Shown one piece after another: positions 6,887 to 15,179 of a stretch of DNA of 31,465 bases. Where the stretch lies: NCBI GenBank assembly GCA_900545715.1, contig URAJ01000026.1:1-31465 (forward strand), read 5' to 3'. Position 1 is the first letter of the stretch. Each line of letters starts with the position of its first letter. A program made the position numbers and the translations under genes. This DNA comes from an uncultured Opitutales bacterium (GTDB taxonomy: Bacteria; Verrucomicrobiota; Verrucomicrobiia; Opitutales; Intestinicryptomonadaceae). The notes below the pieces were generated by a model. The model made no database searches, was not told the origin of the DNA, and was given only the letters and a program-made list of their open reading frames with translations.

Positions 6887-9577
6887 ATGAGTGGCTTTAA
6901 GTTGCCTGAAGAAGTGGCGGGCATGTGCGTAAATTTTCTGGCTGGGCGCGAAGACGCGGCTGCGGCTGTTGCAGCGTGCTTGAAAAACTCGCGCGCGGCC
7001 GTGATGAAGGCGCATTTGCAGGGGGTGTCGGGCAGGGCTGTCTGCGCGGCAACGACAGCGGCTGTGGACGAAGTCATAAAATTTCTCTGGAAAAAATTTC
7101 TCGCAAGGAGGCTAAAAAAAGACGGCAAAATCGGCGAGAAAGTTTGCGTTGTTGCCCTCGGAGGCTACGGCAGGCGCGAGCTCTGCCCAAATAGCGATGT
7201 TGACATTCTCTTCCTATATGAAGACGGCGTCGGCGACAAAATAAAAGAGCTGCTGGTTGACGACATAATGTATCCGCTTTGGGACACCGGATTAAAGCTC
7301 GGCCACACGAGCGCCACGGAAGCCGAAATTATATCGCAGGCGTCTTCCGACATACTTTTAAAAAATTCCCTGTTGGACTCTCGGCTGTTGTGTGGGGGAG
7401 TCTCCCTTTATTCCCGCTTCAGGCGCGCTTTTGAAGCCCTCTGCCAATCCACTAAAAAGAGCCATTTTGACAGCCTTATGCGCTTAAAGCGCGACCGCCA
7501 CGCCGCATTCAATTGGACGCCCTACATTCAGGAACCGAACGTAAAAAACGGAATCGGAGGGTTGAGAGACTTCCAGACGATGCGCTGGAAGACTTTGCTG
7601 AGTTTCGGGGTGCCGAAAATAGAGGAACTTATGCGCAAGGGTATGCTTTCTGTCACGGAATACAAGGCGCTCAGAAGGGCTTTCGACTTTCTCCTAAGAG
7701 TGAGAAACGACTTGCATTTTCAGACGAACCGCCCGACTGACGTTCTCGATTTTGAAAAGCAGCCTGCCGTGGCCGAGCGCCTCGGATTTGTTGGCCGAAG
7801 CGAGGAGGAAAAAGTGGAGGCTTTCATGCGTTCCGTTTACAAATCCTTCCGCGTAATCGACACCCTCGCAAAGACCGCCCGCAAGCGAATGGGCATACAG
7901 CTGCCAAAAGACGTTCTCGCGACGATGAGGCAACTTGGGGCGCGCGTGCCCCGCAACCGCAAGTACAGAGTGGACGGTTTTTGCGCATACCGCGGCGAAA
8001 TAAGCGCCGTGCGCAAAGGCGTATTCAAGCGAAAGCCTGCGCGGATACTTAGATTGTTCCAATATTGCCAAGCGTACGGCTGCGCGCCGAGCGACACCCT
8101 CGAAGTTGAGCTTAAAGACGCCCGCGAGCTTATAGACGACGCCTTCCGCGCGGACGCCGACAACAACAGGTGCTTTTTGTCGATACTCCAATGCAGGGGC
8201 AATGTGTTCCCTGCGCTTGAAGTCATGCATTATTGGGGCGTTCTCGGGCGCTTTATCCCCGAGTTTATGGACATTACTTGCATGGTGCAGCGCGAGTTCT
8301 ACCACCGCTACACTGCCGATATGCACACTTTAAACTGCATATCGCACCTCGACAAAATCTTTTGCGCGCGGAAATCGGACGGCATATATTGGCACTACCA
8401 CAAGGTCATAACGGGAATGCGGAACCCTATGCTCGCGTACCTCATATTATTCTTTCACGACATAGGCAAGGGCGACGGAATCCGCGGGCATGCGGAGGTA
8501 GGCGCGGAGATAGCCGGCAGGGTCTTGCGCAGGCTCGGGGTTCCGGACGAAGACATCGAGACTGTCGTTTTAATCGTAAAGAACCATTTGGAGATGGCGA
8601 GGTTTTGGCAGTCGCACGATATAGAGGACGAGTCCGAAATAGCTAAATTTGCTTCGATAGCGGGCGACGAGGAGACTTTGAAGCTTTTGTATATTACCAC
8701 ATTTTGCGACTCGCGCGGAACGGCGGAGGGATTTTGGAACTCTTACAAACAGGGGCTTCACGAGACACTGTACCGCGAGACTTTGTTGTATATCCGCAAG
8801 GGCAAGGGGGCGGAAAACTCCTTTGCCAAGAAGCGGCTAAGGGCGCTTGCCGAATTGAGCTCTTCGCCCGAATTTGCGGGGCGGAGGGAGCTGCTTGAAG
8901 AGCACATGCTGTGCATGCCGGCGAGCTATTTTTCCTTCCACAACCAAAGCGACGTTTTGATGCACATAAAGCTTATCGAGGCTCTCAAAAAGAGAAAAAA
9001 TCCCGATTTGCCAGTGCTCGAATGGATAGACGACCCAAACCGTACAATTACGCGCGTTTGCGCGGTGTCAAATGACAGGGCCGGGCTTTTTTCCGTTTTG
9101 GCGGGCGTGCTGAGCGTGTCGGGGTTCGACATTTTAGGCTCGAAGGTTTTGACGCGCACGGACGGAATAACAATAGACACTTTTTATCTGACCGGCGTAT
9201 CCGGGGGGGTGTCGAATAATATGCGGATTAGGGAGATGTTCTCGCGCAAGGTGGCGGCGGCTCTGGCGGATATACATTCGCTCGACGGCGAAGTGGAGTC
9301 GATGTTTTACGGCTCCCGGCGGCGGAGGAACGAGTCCGTGCTTTCGGACGTATTTATGCGCCGCGAGAGCGGAAAAACCGTATTGGAGGTTCGCGGGCGC
9401 GACAGGGTGGGGCTGCTTTACAAAATAGCCAAAACGGTAAGGGATTGCGGGTACGACATAGTTTTCGCGCGGATAAACACCGAGGCGGGCTGGGCGCGCG
9501 ACACTTTTCATATATCGGCGCATCCGCTTGCGGAATCGAAGTCTGAGCTGATGGAAAGCCTTAAACTTCTCTATTAG
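6887..9577 (+). CDS. glnD: Bifunctional [protein-PII] uridylyltransferase/uridylyl-removing enzyme
   Basis: An 896-aa GlnD, the glutamine sensor that uridylylates PII when nitrogen is scarce and removes UMP when glutamine is high. The nucleotidyltransferase motif is GGYGRRELCPNSDVDILF (residues 92-109, with the paired metal-binding Asp104/Asp106). A helical linker follows. The HD hydrolase domain contains FHDIGKGDGIRGHAEVGAEI (His524-Asp525). Two C-terminal ACT domains lie at about 721-775 (AVSNDRAGLFSVLAGVL) and 831-880 (GRDRVGLLYKIAKTV). Length and order match the family. The frame is open far upstream, but that part is antisense to the LysM gene, and the family start matches the ATG at 6887. 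No ribosome site is visible. No PII gene (glnB/glnK) or glnA lies in the window. Confidence 0.97.
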   Translation: MSGFKLPEEVAGMCVNFLAGREDAAAAVAACLKNSRAAVMKAHLQGVSGRAVCAATTAAVDEVIKFLWKKFLARRLKKDGKIGEKVCVVALGGYGRRELCPNSDVDILFLYEDGVGDKIKELLVDDIMYPLWDTGLKLGHTSATEAEIISQASSDILLKNSLLDSRLLCGGVSLYSRFRRAFEALCQSTKKSHFDSLMRLKRDRHAAFNWTPYIQEPNVKNGIGGLRDFQTMRWKTLLSFGVPKIEELMRKGMLSVTEYKALRRAFDFLLRVRNDLHFQTNRPTDVLDFEKQPAVAERLGFVGRSEEEKVEAFMRSVYKSFRVIDTLAKTARKRMGIQLPKDVLATMRQLGARVPRNRKYRVDGFCAYRGEISAVRKGVFKRKPARILRLFQYCQAYGCAPSDTLEVELKDARELIDDAFRADADNNRCFLSILQCRGNVFPALEVMHYWGVLGRFIPEFMDITCMVQREFYHRYTADMHTLNCISHLDKIFCARKSDGIYWHYHKVITGMRNPMLAYLILFFHDIGKGDGIRGHAEVGAEIAGRVLRRLGVPDEDIETVVLIVKNHLEMARFWQSHDIEDESEIAKFASIAGDEETLKLLYITTFCDSRGTAEGFWNSYKQGLHETLYRETLLYIRKGKGAENSFAKKRLRALAELSSSPEFAGRRELLEEHMLCMPASYFSFHNQSDVLMHIKLIEALKKRKNPDLPVLEWIDDPNRTITRVCAVSNDRAGLFSVLAGVLSVSGFDILGSKVLTRTDGITIDTFYLTGVSGGVSNNMRIREMFSRKVAAALADIHSLDGEVESMFYGSRRRRNESVLSDVFMRRESGKTVLEVRGRDRVGLLYKIAKTVRDCGYDIVFARINTEAGWARDTFHISAHPLAESKSELMESLKLLY

Positions 9578-9906
9578 CGGGGCTTTTTTTATTGCGGCTG
9601 CTTTATCCGCCTGCGCCGGAGTCGAGAAATCTGGCGCGGTACCGTGCGGCGTTGCGCGGGATTTTTTACGAAGATTTTTTTTCTATGAAAAATTTTACCG
9701 CTTTAAAATGCGCAGATTTTTTGCATGTTAACTTTTTGCGCGCTTTTCTTTTTGCTTATTGCGACGCGACGGGGACGCCGCAAGGGGCGCTAAAAGATTT
9801 TGCCTGCGGCTTGAGCCCGAGCGTCTTTACCGCTAAAATCTGCCGTCTGTGCGGCGTACAATTTTAGCGGTGCGGAATCGGCTTTTTTAGCGGTGGTATA
9901 TGCGCG
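9578..9906. other. Gene-free stretch between the 3' ends of glnD and the putative lipoprotein gene
   Basis: Two convergent genes end here. A 91-aa plus-strand frame (9592-9867) has no ribosome site, no recognisable domain and overlaps the inverted repeat at 9829-9871, so I do not call it a gene. The stretch is rich in variants of TTTTAGCGGT and its complement (about 9830, 9861 and 9885). No canonical terminator with a U-run is evident for either gene. Confidence 0.5.
9829..9871. repeat. Long inverted repeat between convergent genes
   Basis: ACCGCTAAAAT (9829-9839) is the perfect reverse complement of ATTTTAGCGGT (9861-9871). The 21-nt loop contains an inner GCCG/CGGC stem (9842-9845 with 9852-9855). 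TTTTAGCGGTG occurs again at 9885-9895. It may act as a bidirectional transcript-end hairpin without a U-tract. Confidence 0.7.
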
Positions 9907-10932
9907 TTATTTTTGAGCGGGGGCAAACTTTTTTGATATGTTTTCAATGTAGGGGGAATCGACGAGAATGTATTTGCCCATAAAAGCTTCGAGCGGCGTT
10001 TTGCTGTCGGTTAGCACGGCGATTTTAAATTCGGGGCCGTCTTTTAGTATATAGGCAAAGTCGGGGCGCGGAGGGTTGCCGGGCTTTGTCCTATTAAAAA
10101 TCATCACATGTATAGGAGAGGCGTCTAGGGCTTTCAAATATTTCTTGCCCCACGAGAAATATTCGCCGAGAGCCTTTTTGCGGTCCTGCTCGCTCATTGA
10201 TCCGTATTGGGCGTCAAAGGCGGCTTTTGTTCGCGGTGTTAAAAACGCCCCGTACTCTTCAATCTTCCACGAGTAAAATATGTCTTGGGCGTTGCGGTAA
10301 AATTTGGAGACTTCGAGCGAGTCCACGCCTGGGACTGCCTCCAATGAGACAAACGCCCCGTTCGCAAATTTCAAAAACGGAAGGGATTTTTTCAAGAGTT
10401 CGTCCAAGATTTTTGCGTCGGCTTCGGAAAATGTTTTGATGTTTTCGCGGGCGATTTCCGATGAATTTGCGGCCGCGTCCGCCATAATCTGCAAAAGCGG
10501 GTCGTTGAAGGACGGCAGCCATTTGTAGGCGTCCGCGGATTTTTCAAAGACCATAAAGTTGATGTTTGGCCTGCCTTTGGGGAGCTGCCTGCCGGCGGTT
10601 GGGAACACTGCGTAATATTTACCGAGCTTGGCGGTCGCTAAAATTTTCGAGGCGTCGGGCATCACCATTTTTTTGAATGCCGCGGCGCGACGCATCTGGT
10701 TTTTATCCACGGGGGTTTTGCCGGAAATTGCGGATTTTGCCGCTTCAACAAGCCCTTCGGCGTCTTCAGGAGCCTCCGCTATTACGGCTGCCGCGGTCTT
10801 TATCGGGGCGGATCCCTCCGCCGGAAACGATATCGGGAACGCGCGCAGGGCGTGCGAATCTTCCGCGTTTAAGAGCGCGCATGCGCAACCCGCAAGCGCC
10901 GTTAAAATAATTTTAATTGCATTGTTTTTCAT
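9907..10932 (-). CDS. Putative secreted protein or lipoprotein of unknown function
   Basis: A 341-aa protein with a signal sequence (KIILTALAGCACALLNA). LAGC at residues 13-16 would serve as a lipobox, though cleavage after ALLNA by signal peptidase I is also possible. The mature part is mixed alpha/beta with no motif I recognise. Features include LGKYYAVFPTAG near residue 105 and a helical stretch around 160-190. The C-terminal half is rich in aromatic residues. The start at 10932 has GGAA about 7 nt upstream. It follows rlmH after 53 nt on the same strand and may share its transcript. I cannot assign a role. Confidence 0.75.
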   Translation of the reverse strand: MKNNAIKIILTALAGCACALLNAEDSHALRAFPISFPAEGSAPIKTAAAVIAEAPEDAEGLVEAAKSAISGKTPVDKNQMRRAAAFKKMVMPDASKILATAKLGKYYAVFPTAGRQLPKGRPNINFMVFEKSADAYKWLPSFNDPLLQIMADAAANSSEIARENIKTFSEADAKILDELLKKSLPFLKFANGAFVSLEAVPGVDSLEVSKFYRNAQDIFYSWKIEEYGAFLTPRTKAAFDAQYGSMSEQDRKKALGEYFSWGKKYLKALDASPIHVMIFNRTKPGNPPRPDFAYILKDGPEFKIAVLTDSKTPLEAFMGKYILVDSPYIENISKKFAPAQK

Positions 10933-10985
10933 AAAATTTCCGTGGGTTATTGCAGACTGTTTTTATTTGACTTAAAAATTTCGGC

Positions 10986-11423
10986 TCAATGGTGGTAGCC
11001 CGTGTTTGCCGATATTGTTTTTGCCCTGTAAATCTGCTCGAGCAGTATTGCCCGCGCAAATTCGTGCGTGAATGTCATTGGCGACAGCGACAGCAAAACG
11101 TCGGCTCTCTCCTTTATTTTATCGGACAGCCCGTATGGTCCGCCGATTACGAATGCGCTTCCGCCGCGCAGCAGGTCGGATTCAATCATTTTTGAAAATT
11201 CTCGCGAGGTCGCCGTTTTCCCCTCTTCGGCGAGCGCGTATATTCTCCCCTTAAAATTAGCGAGTTTGCCGAGCATGGCGCCGGCCTCGGTTTCAGCGTC
11301 GGAGTCTTTTATCTCGATTATCTCCGCGCCGCCGTAGCGCGAGAGCCTTTTTGAGTATTCGTCGCACAGAGTCCGCAACTCGGCGCGCTTTATTTTCCCC
11401 ACTGCAATTATCTTTAAGCTCAT
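10986..11423 (-). CDS. rlmH: 23S rRNA (pseudouridine1915-N3)-methyltransferase RlmH
   Basis: A 145-aa SPOUT-family methyltransferase that acts on pseudouridine 1915 in helix 69 of assembled 70S ribosomes, with S-adenosylmethionine as donor. Diagnostic segments are the N-terminal KIIAVGKIK, the knot motif FVIGGPYGLSDKI (residues 91-103), LSLSPMTFTHEFARAILLEQIYRA, and the conserved C-terminal Tyr-His (ending YHH) that forms the substrate site. The ATG at 11423 is 1 nt after the stop of the upstream transporter gene, whose last codons provide the GGGGAA ribosome site, so translation is probably coupled. A longer in-frame start at 11480 would lie inside the transporter gene and is not used in the family. 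Confidence 0.95.
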   Translation of the reverse strand: MSLKIIAVGKIKRAELRTLCDEYSKRLSRYGGAEIIEIKDSDAETEAGAMLGKLANFKGRIYALAEEGKTATSREFSKMIESDLLRGGSAFVIGGPYGLSDKIKERADVLLSLSPMTFTHEFARAILLEQIYRAKTISANTGYHH

Positions 11424-11424
11424 T

Positions 11425-13305
11425 TTATTCCCCGTCTTTGCGGCGCGTCGCGTAAATGTCGACAACCGGCGCCCTTTCAAACATCGTGCGGGCGCGCTTT
11501 ATGGCAAGCGCCGCGGAGAGCGTCGGGTTGTCGTCGTCGTTCTCAAATATGTTTTCGCCCCCTATTACGCGGTATACGCCCGAGCCTTTGAGCACCCTCA
11601 TTACGTCCGGGCGCACTTCGCACAGCATTAGCGTGCGGCGCCCTGACTTCATCCTCCGCGCGAGCTCCTCCAAGTCCATCGCGCTTGTGGCGTCGAAGTT
11701 TATTGCGTTTCGCAGCTTTAAAATCAGCACTTTTAGGTGGGGCTCGACGGATATTCTTCGGAGCTGGTTTTGCAGAACGTCGGACGCGCCAAAAAACATA
11801 TTGCCCTCCACGTGCACAATCGAGAGCTCGGGCGCGGGGTGCGATTCGCCGTCGCCTACTTTTTGGAGCTCCCCGTCGTCGCGTATTGAGTATTCCACGA
11901 CTTCCGGCGCGCTCGCTTTTTTTAGAAACAGCAGCAGCGAAATTCCTATGCCTGCGTATATCGCGTCGTCGAGCGTGCTGAACGTGCCGACGAGAAATGT
12001 CACAGCAAACACGAGAGCGTCGCTTTTCGTGCTTGCGAGCGCGAGCTTTATATTGTGCGGCTTTATCAGCGTGAGGCTTGTGTAAACGACAATCAGCGCG
12101 AGCGTCGCCTTTGGAACGTATTCTATTGCGGAGCCGAATATAAGCAGTATTGCAAGCGTTATTATTATCGAAAAAAAGTTGAAAAGGGTAGTTTTTGCGC
12201 CGCTTAGCACCGAGATGGTCGAGCGCGTAAGCGACCCCGACGCCGCCGTTGCCGAGCCGAATGCGCACGCGACATTCGCCGCCCCGAGTGCGAATATCTC
12301 CTGGTTTACCGGGAACCTGTCGGCTTTCGACGATGCGAGGCTCTTTCCGATTGACACCGCCTCAATTGTCGCAAGCAATGCAATCGCGAGCGCCGAGAGG
12401 GCGGCTTCGCGGACGCCGATTATGTCGAAATTCGGGAGTGTAAATTTCCATTCTTGTGCGGTGACCGCCGTGAGCCTGTCGATTTTTGCGCCGGCGTGCT
12501 CCGTCAATATATAGCAAATTCCGGCGCATAAGAGCAGCGTTATGCCCTCTGCCGGCAGGCGCTTTGCCCAGTGCTTAAGCGGCGCGAAAATAAGCAGAGT
12601 TGCGCCTGCCATCGCGACCGACCACGGGTCCGTATTTTTGAGGCATTTTATGGTGGCGGCAACCATATCTACGAGGGTCGTTATAAATGTCCCCTCTGGG
12701 GATGAAAACCCGAGAATATTTTTTGTCTGGTTTGCCACAATCAGCAGTGCCCCGACAGTGACGTACGCTATTATTACAGTCCGCGAGATATACGCAATCA
12801 TGAACGTCATCTTAAAAACGCTCGCAAGCATTAGGAAAATGCCGACGAACATTATGATTGCGGGCAGTGCGGCCATTCGCCCAACTTCGCTTTCAAAGCC
12901 CGCCGCGGCGAAGGAGCTTAGCAGCATTACAGCCGACGCGTTGCTCGGGCCGAGCGTGACGTATATTGAGCGGCAGAATAAAAGGGCGGCGACCGCCGAA
13001 ATTATCCCCCCGAAAATTCCGTAGTATATCGGAAGCCCCGCGACGAGCGCGTACGCCATATTTATCGGGAACGAGAGCACCGCTACATTAAACCCCGCCT
13101 TTACGTCCGCGGAAAGCTTGCCCGCGTTGTATCCCTTGAATTGCGACGGCAGGGCGAAAATGCTAACTGACGTCCAATTTCCTGAATCAATATTTTTTGT
13201 GGAGAATAATTTCAATGTCGGGCGTTGGTGCGGTTGGCTTGGAAATAGCGCCTCTATCTTTGCGGTCGCTCTATTACAAATGAATCCACAAGGGTGGGGA
13301 GTCAA
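11425..13305 (-). CDS. SulP-family (SLC26) anion transporter with STAS domain
   Basis: Up to 626 aa. The membrane region has many helices and the SulP hallmarks ADVKAGFNVAVLSFPINMAYALVAGLP and YVTLGPSNASAV near the N-terminus, then FGSATAASGSLTRS mid-protein. A C-terminal cytoplasmic STAS domain (about residues 495-600) contains FDATSAMDLEELARR. SulP proteins carry sulfate, bicarbonate, dicarboxylates or other anions, and the substrate cannot be told from sequence. The start is uncertain. The ATG at 13305 gives an extra N-terminus that does not look like the family, and a TTG at 13215-13213 gives a more typical length, but neither has a good ribosome site. The gene is followed by rlmH with a 1-nt gap. 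Confidence 0.93.
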   Translation of the reverse strand: MTPHPCGFICNRATAKIEALFPSQPHQRPTLKLFSTKNIDSGNWTSVSIFALPSQFKGYNAGKLSADVKAGFNVAVLSFPINMAYALVAGLPIYYGIFGGIISAVAALLFCRSIYVTLGPSNASAVMLLSSFAAAGFESEVGRMAALPAIIMFVGIFLMLASVFKMTFMIAYISRTVIIAYVTVGALLIVANQTKNILGFSSPEGTFITTLVDMVAATIKCLKNTDPWSVAMAGATLLIFAPLKHWAKRLPAEGITLLLCAGICYILTEHAGAKIDRLTAVTAQEWKFTLPNFDIIGVREAALSALAIALLATIEAVSIGKSLASSKADRFPVNQEIFALGAANVACAFGSATAASGSLTRSTISVLSGAKTTLFNFFSIIITLAILLIFGSAIEYVPKATLALIVVYTSLTLIKPHNIKLALASTKSDALVFAVTFLVGTFSTLDDAIYAGIGISLLLFLKKASAPEVVEYSIRDDGELQKVGDGESHPAPELSIVHVEGNMFFGASDVLQNQLRRISVEPHLKVLILKLRNAINFDATSAMDLEELARRMKSGRRTLMLCEVRPDVMRVLKGSGVYRVIGGENIFENDDDNPTLSAALAIKRARTMFERAPVVDIYATRRKDGE

Positions 13306-13339
13306 GTTTTATCGCCTTTTGAATGGGCACGATTTTGTC

Positions 13340-13368
13340 TTGCCCGCGGGGGAGATAAGGGGTATAAA
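13340..13368 (+). promoter_or_regulatory. Putative pyrD promoter
   Basis: TTGCCC (13340-13345), a 17-nt spacer and TATAAA (13363-13368) predict a start near 13375. That leaves a leader of about 15 nt with no Shine-Dalgarno sequence before the ATG at 13390. Confidence 0.45.
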
Positions 13369-13389
13369 GCAGACAAGTTTTTTTTATAT

Positions 13390-14463
13390 ATGGATACGCT
13401 GTACGAAAACATATTGCGCCCCATTTTGTTTACGCAAGATCCGGAGACGATGCACGAACTCGCGCTGAAGGCGATGTCGATAGTTGGAGCAGTTCCGCCG
13501 CTGAGGGCTGCGATGGAATATTTCAGCCTGATAAAAACGCCGAAGCCGATAAAATTGTTCGGGCTAAAATTCCCGAATAGGGTAGGGCTCGCGGCCGGCT
13601 TCGACAAAGACGCCTACGCTTGGCGCGGAGCCGCCGCCCTCGGTTTCGGGCATGTAGAGATTGGCACGATTTCAATGCTCAAACAGACGGGGAATCCGCG
13701 CCCGAGAATTTTCCGCTATCCATCGAGCGAGGCGGTTGTAAACGGCTGCGGATTTCCGAACGACGGCGCCGAACAGATTGCCGCGAGGCTCGCGAAAGTG
13801 CTCGGCGGCAATAGGGAGCTTACCAGAAAATGCCCCCTCGGCATAAACATAGGCAAATCCAAAATAACGCCCCTCGAAGACGCCGCGTCCGACTATCTTT
13901 TCAGTTTTAACGCGCTTGCCGACTTCGCCGATTTCTTTGTAATAAACGTCAGCAGCCCGAATACGCCTGAGCTCAGAAGGCTGCAAGGCAAGGACTATCT
14001 GCCAAACCTGCTTTCCACCGTCTCAAAGGCAAACGACGACCGTTCGAAAAAGCTCGGTGTTCCGCGGATACCGATAGTGCTAAAAATTGCCCCCGATCTT
14101 TCGTTCGAGGAGATAGACGCGATACTCTCGATACTCGAGGAGCTGAAGCTCGACGGCATATGCGCCACAAACACGACAGTTTCGCGGCCTGCCAACCACC
14201 CCGAGTACGAGAAGACCGGCGGATTGAGCGGAAAGCCTCTGTTTGAAAAATCCATAGAGATAGTAAAATACATATCAAAGGCAACCGACGGCAAGCTTCC
14301 CATAATAGGGGTGGGCGGGATAACCGACACCGCGCGCGCGGGCGAGATGATGAACGCCGGCGCGAGCCTTGTGCAAATATATTCGGGAATGATTTACCGC
14401 GGCCCGTTCTTTGCGCGCTCCATAGCAAATGCCTTACTTTGGAGGGATTCGGAGTGGGTGTAA
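13390..14463 (+). CDS. pyrD: Dihydroorotate dehydrogenase (quinone), class 2
   Basis: A 357-aa flavoprotein that oxidises dihydroorotate to orotate in pyrimidine synthesis, passing electrons to membrane quinone. The N-terminal helical extension (MDTLYENILRPILFTQDPE...HELALKAM) is the membrane-associating part seen in class 2. FMN-barrel motifs follow in order: GLAAGFDKD, GHVEIGTISMLKQTGNPRPR, NGCGFPNDG, VINVSSPNTPELRRLQ (the catalytic Ser region), PIVLKIAPDL, CATNTTVSRP, GGLSGKPLF and IIGVGGI. The frame stays open to 13294, but the family starts at the MDTLYENIL segment. It is divergent from the SulP gene and followed by efp after 122 nt. Confidence 0.96.
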   Translation: MDTLYENILRPILFTQDPETMHELALKAMSIVGAVPPLRAAMEYFSLIKTPKPIKLFGLKFPNRVGLAAGFDKDAYAWRGAAALGFGHVEIGTISMLKQTGNPRPRIFRYPSSEAVVNGCGFPNDGAEQIAARLAKVLGGNRELTRKCPLGINIGKSKITPLEDAASDYLFSFNALADFADFFVINVSSPNTPELRRLQGKDYLPNLLSTVSKANDDRSKKLGVPRIPIVLKIAPDLSFEEIDAILSILEELKLDGICATNTTVSRPANHPEYEKTGGLSGKPLFEKSIEIVKYISKATDGKLPIIGVGGITDTARAGEMMNAGASLVQIYSGMIYRGPFFARSIANALLWRDSEWV

Positions 14464-14491
14464 AGCCCGCTTGCGGCGTTAGAGAAAATTG

Positions 14492-14520
14492 TTGACCGCC
14501 GCCTTTTCAAACATTTAACC
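14492..14520 (+). promoter_or_regulatory. Possible efp promoter
   Basis: TTGACC (14492-14497), a 17-nt spacer and TTAACC (14515-14520) lie about 65 nt before the efp start. The -35 is good and the -10 is weak. Confidence 0.3.
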
Positions 14521-14585
14521 TAAAAAAATATATCGCATTGTCCCCGCAAGCACTTGGGGGCCCGAAATTACAAAAGACAAAATAT

Positions 14586-15143
14586 ATGGCATCACCAACC
14601 GACATAAGAAAAGGAAGAGTTATAATGTATAACGGTGTTCCGCACGCCGTAATGAGCATGCTGCACCGCACGCAGGGCAGACAGGCAGGGTTTGTGCAAA
14701 CCGTTCTGAGAAACCTGTCGAACAATTCGTCGACGGCGGTCAAATTCCGCTCGACCGATTCCGTGGAGTTCTGCCATACGACAAACAAGCCCTTTGAATT
14801 TTCGTACGTTGACGGCGACCACTTCCATTTCATAGACCCCGAAACATACGACGATATCGTCCTAATGAAGGAGACTATCGGCGACGACGTAAAATGGCTC
14901 GTTGAGGGAGTGCAGTACAATATACTCTTTGTGGACGGAAATCCTGTGTCGATAGAACTGCCGAACAATATGGAAATAAAAGTGGCAGAAGCCGCCGAAG
15001 GCCTCAGGGGCGACACTTCCTCGGCGCCGACCAAGCCCGTCACACTCGCCAACGGAGTCGTTATACAAGTTCCTCTTTTCATAAAGCAGGGCGACATTGT
15101 AAAGGTCCGCACGGAAGACAATACGTACATAAGCAGGGCGTAG
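14586..15143 (+). CDS. efp: Translation elongation factor P with Arg at the modification site
   Basis: A 185-aa EF-P, which enters the ribosomal E site and rescues ribosomes stalled at polyproline. It has the three-barrel layout: an N-terminal KOW-like domain (IRKGRVIMYNGVPHAVM), a middle OB domain with the YVDGDHFHFIDPETYDDI stretch, and a C-terminal OB domain (GDTSSAPTKPVTLANGVVI, FIKQGDIVKVRTEDNTYISRA). The tip loop reads HRTQGRQAGFV, placing Arg32 where E. coli has the beta-lysylated Lys34. This resembles in position the Arg32 EF-Ps rhamnosylated by EarP, but no earP gene is in the window and the flanking residues (QGRQAG) differ from the proteobacterial SGRNAA. The ATG at 14586 matches the family start. 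argA follows after 36 nt, probably in the same transcript. Confidence 0.95.
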   Translation: MASPTDIRKGRVIMYNGVPHAVMSMLHRTQGRQAGFVQTVLRNLSNNSSTAVKFRSTDSVEFCHTTNKPFEFSYVDGDHFHFIDPETYDDIVLMKETIGDDVKWLVEGVQYNILFVDGNPVSIELPNNMEIKVAEAAEGLRGDTSSAPTKPVTLANGVVIQVPLFIKQGDIVKVRTEDNTYISRA

Positions 15144-15179
15144 TGCTTCCCAGCGGCAATAACTTCAAAATTCCCGCAA

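Noticed and set aside
9592..9867. 91-aa frame after glnD
   Set aside because: No ribosome site and no family features. It includes one arm of the inverted repeat.
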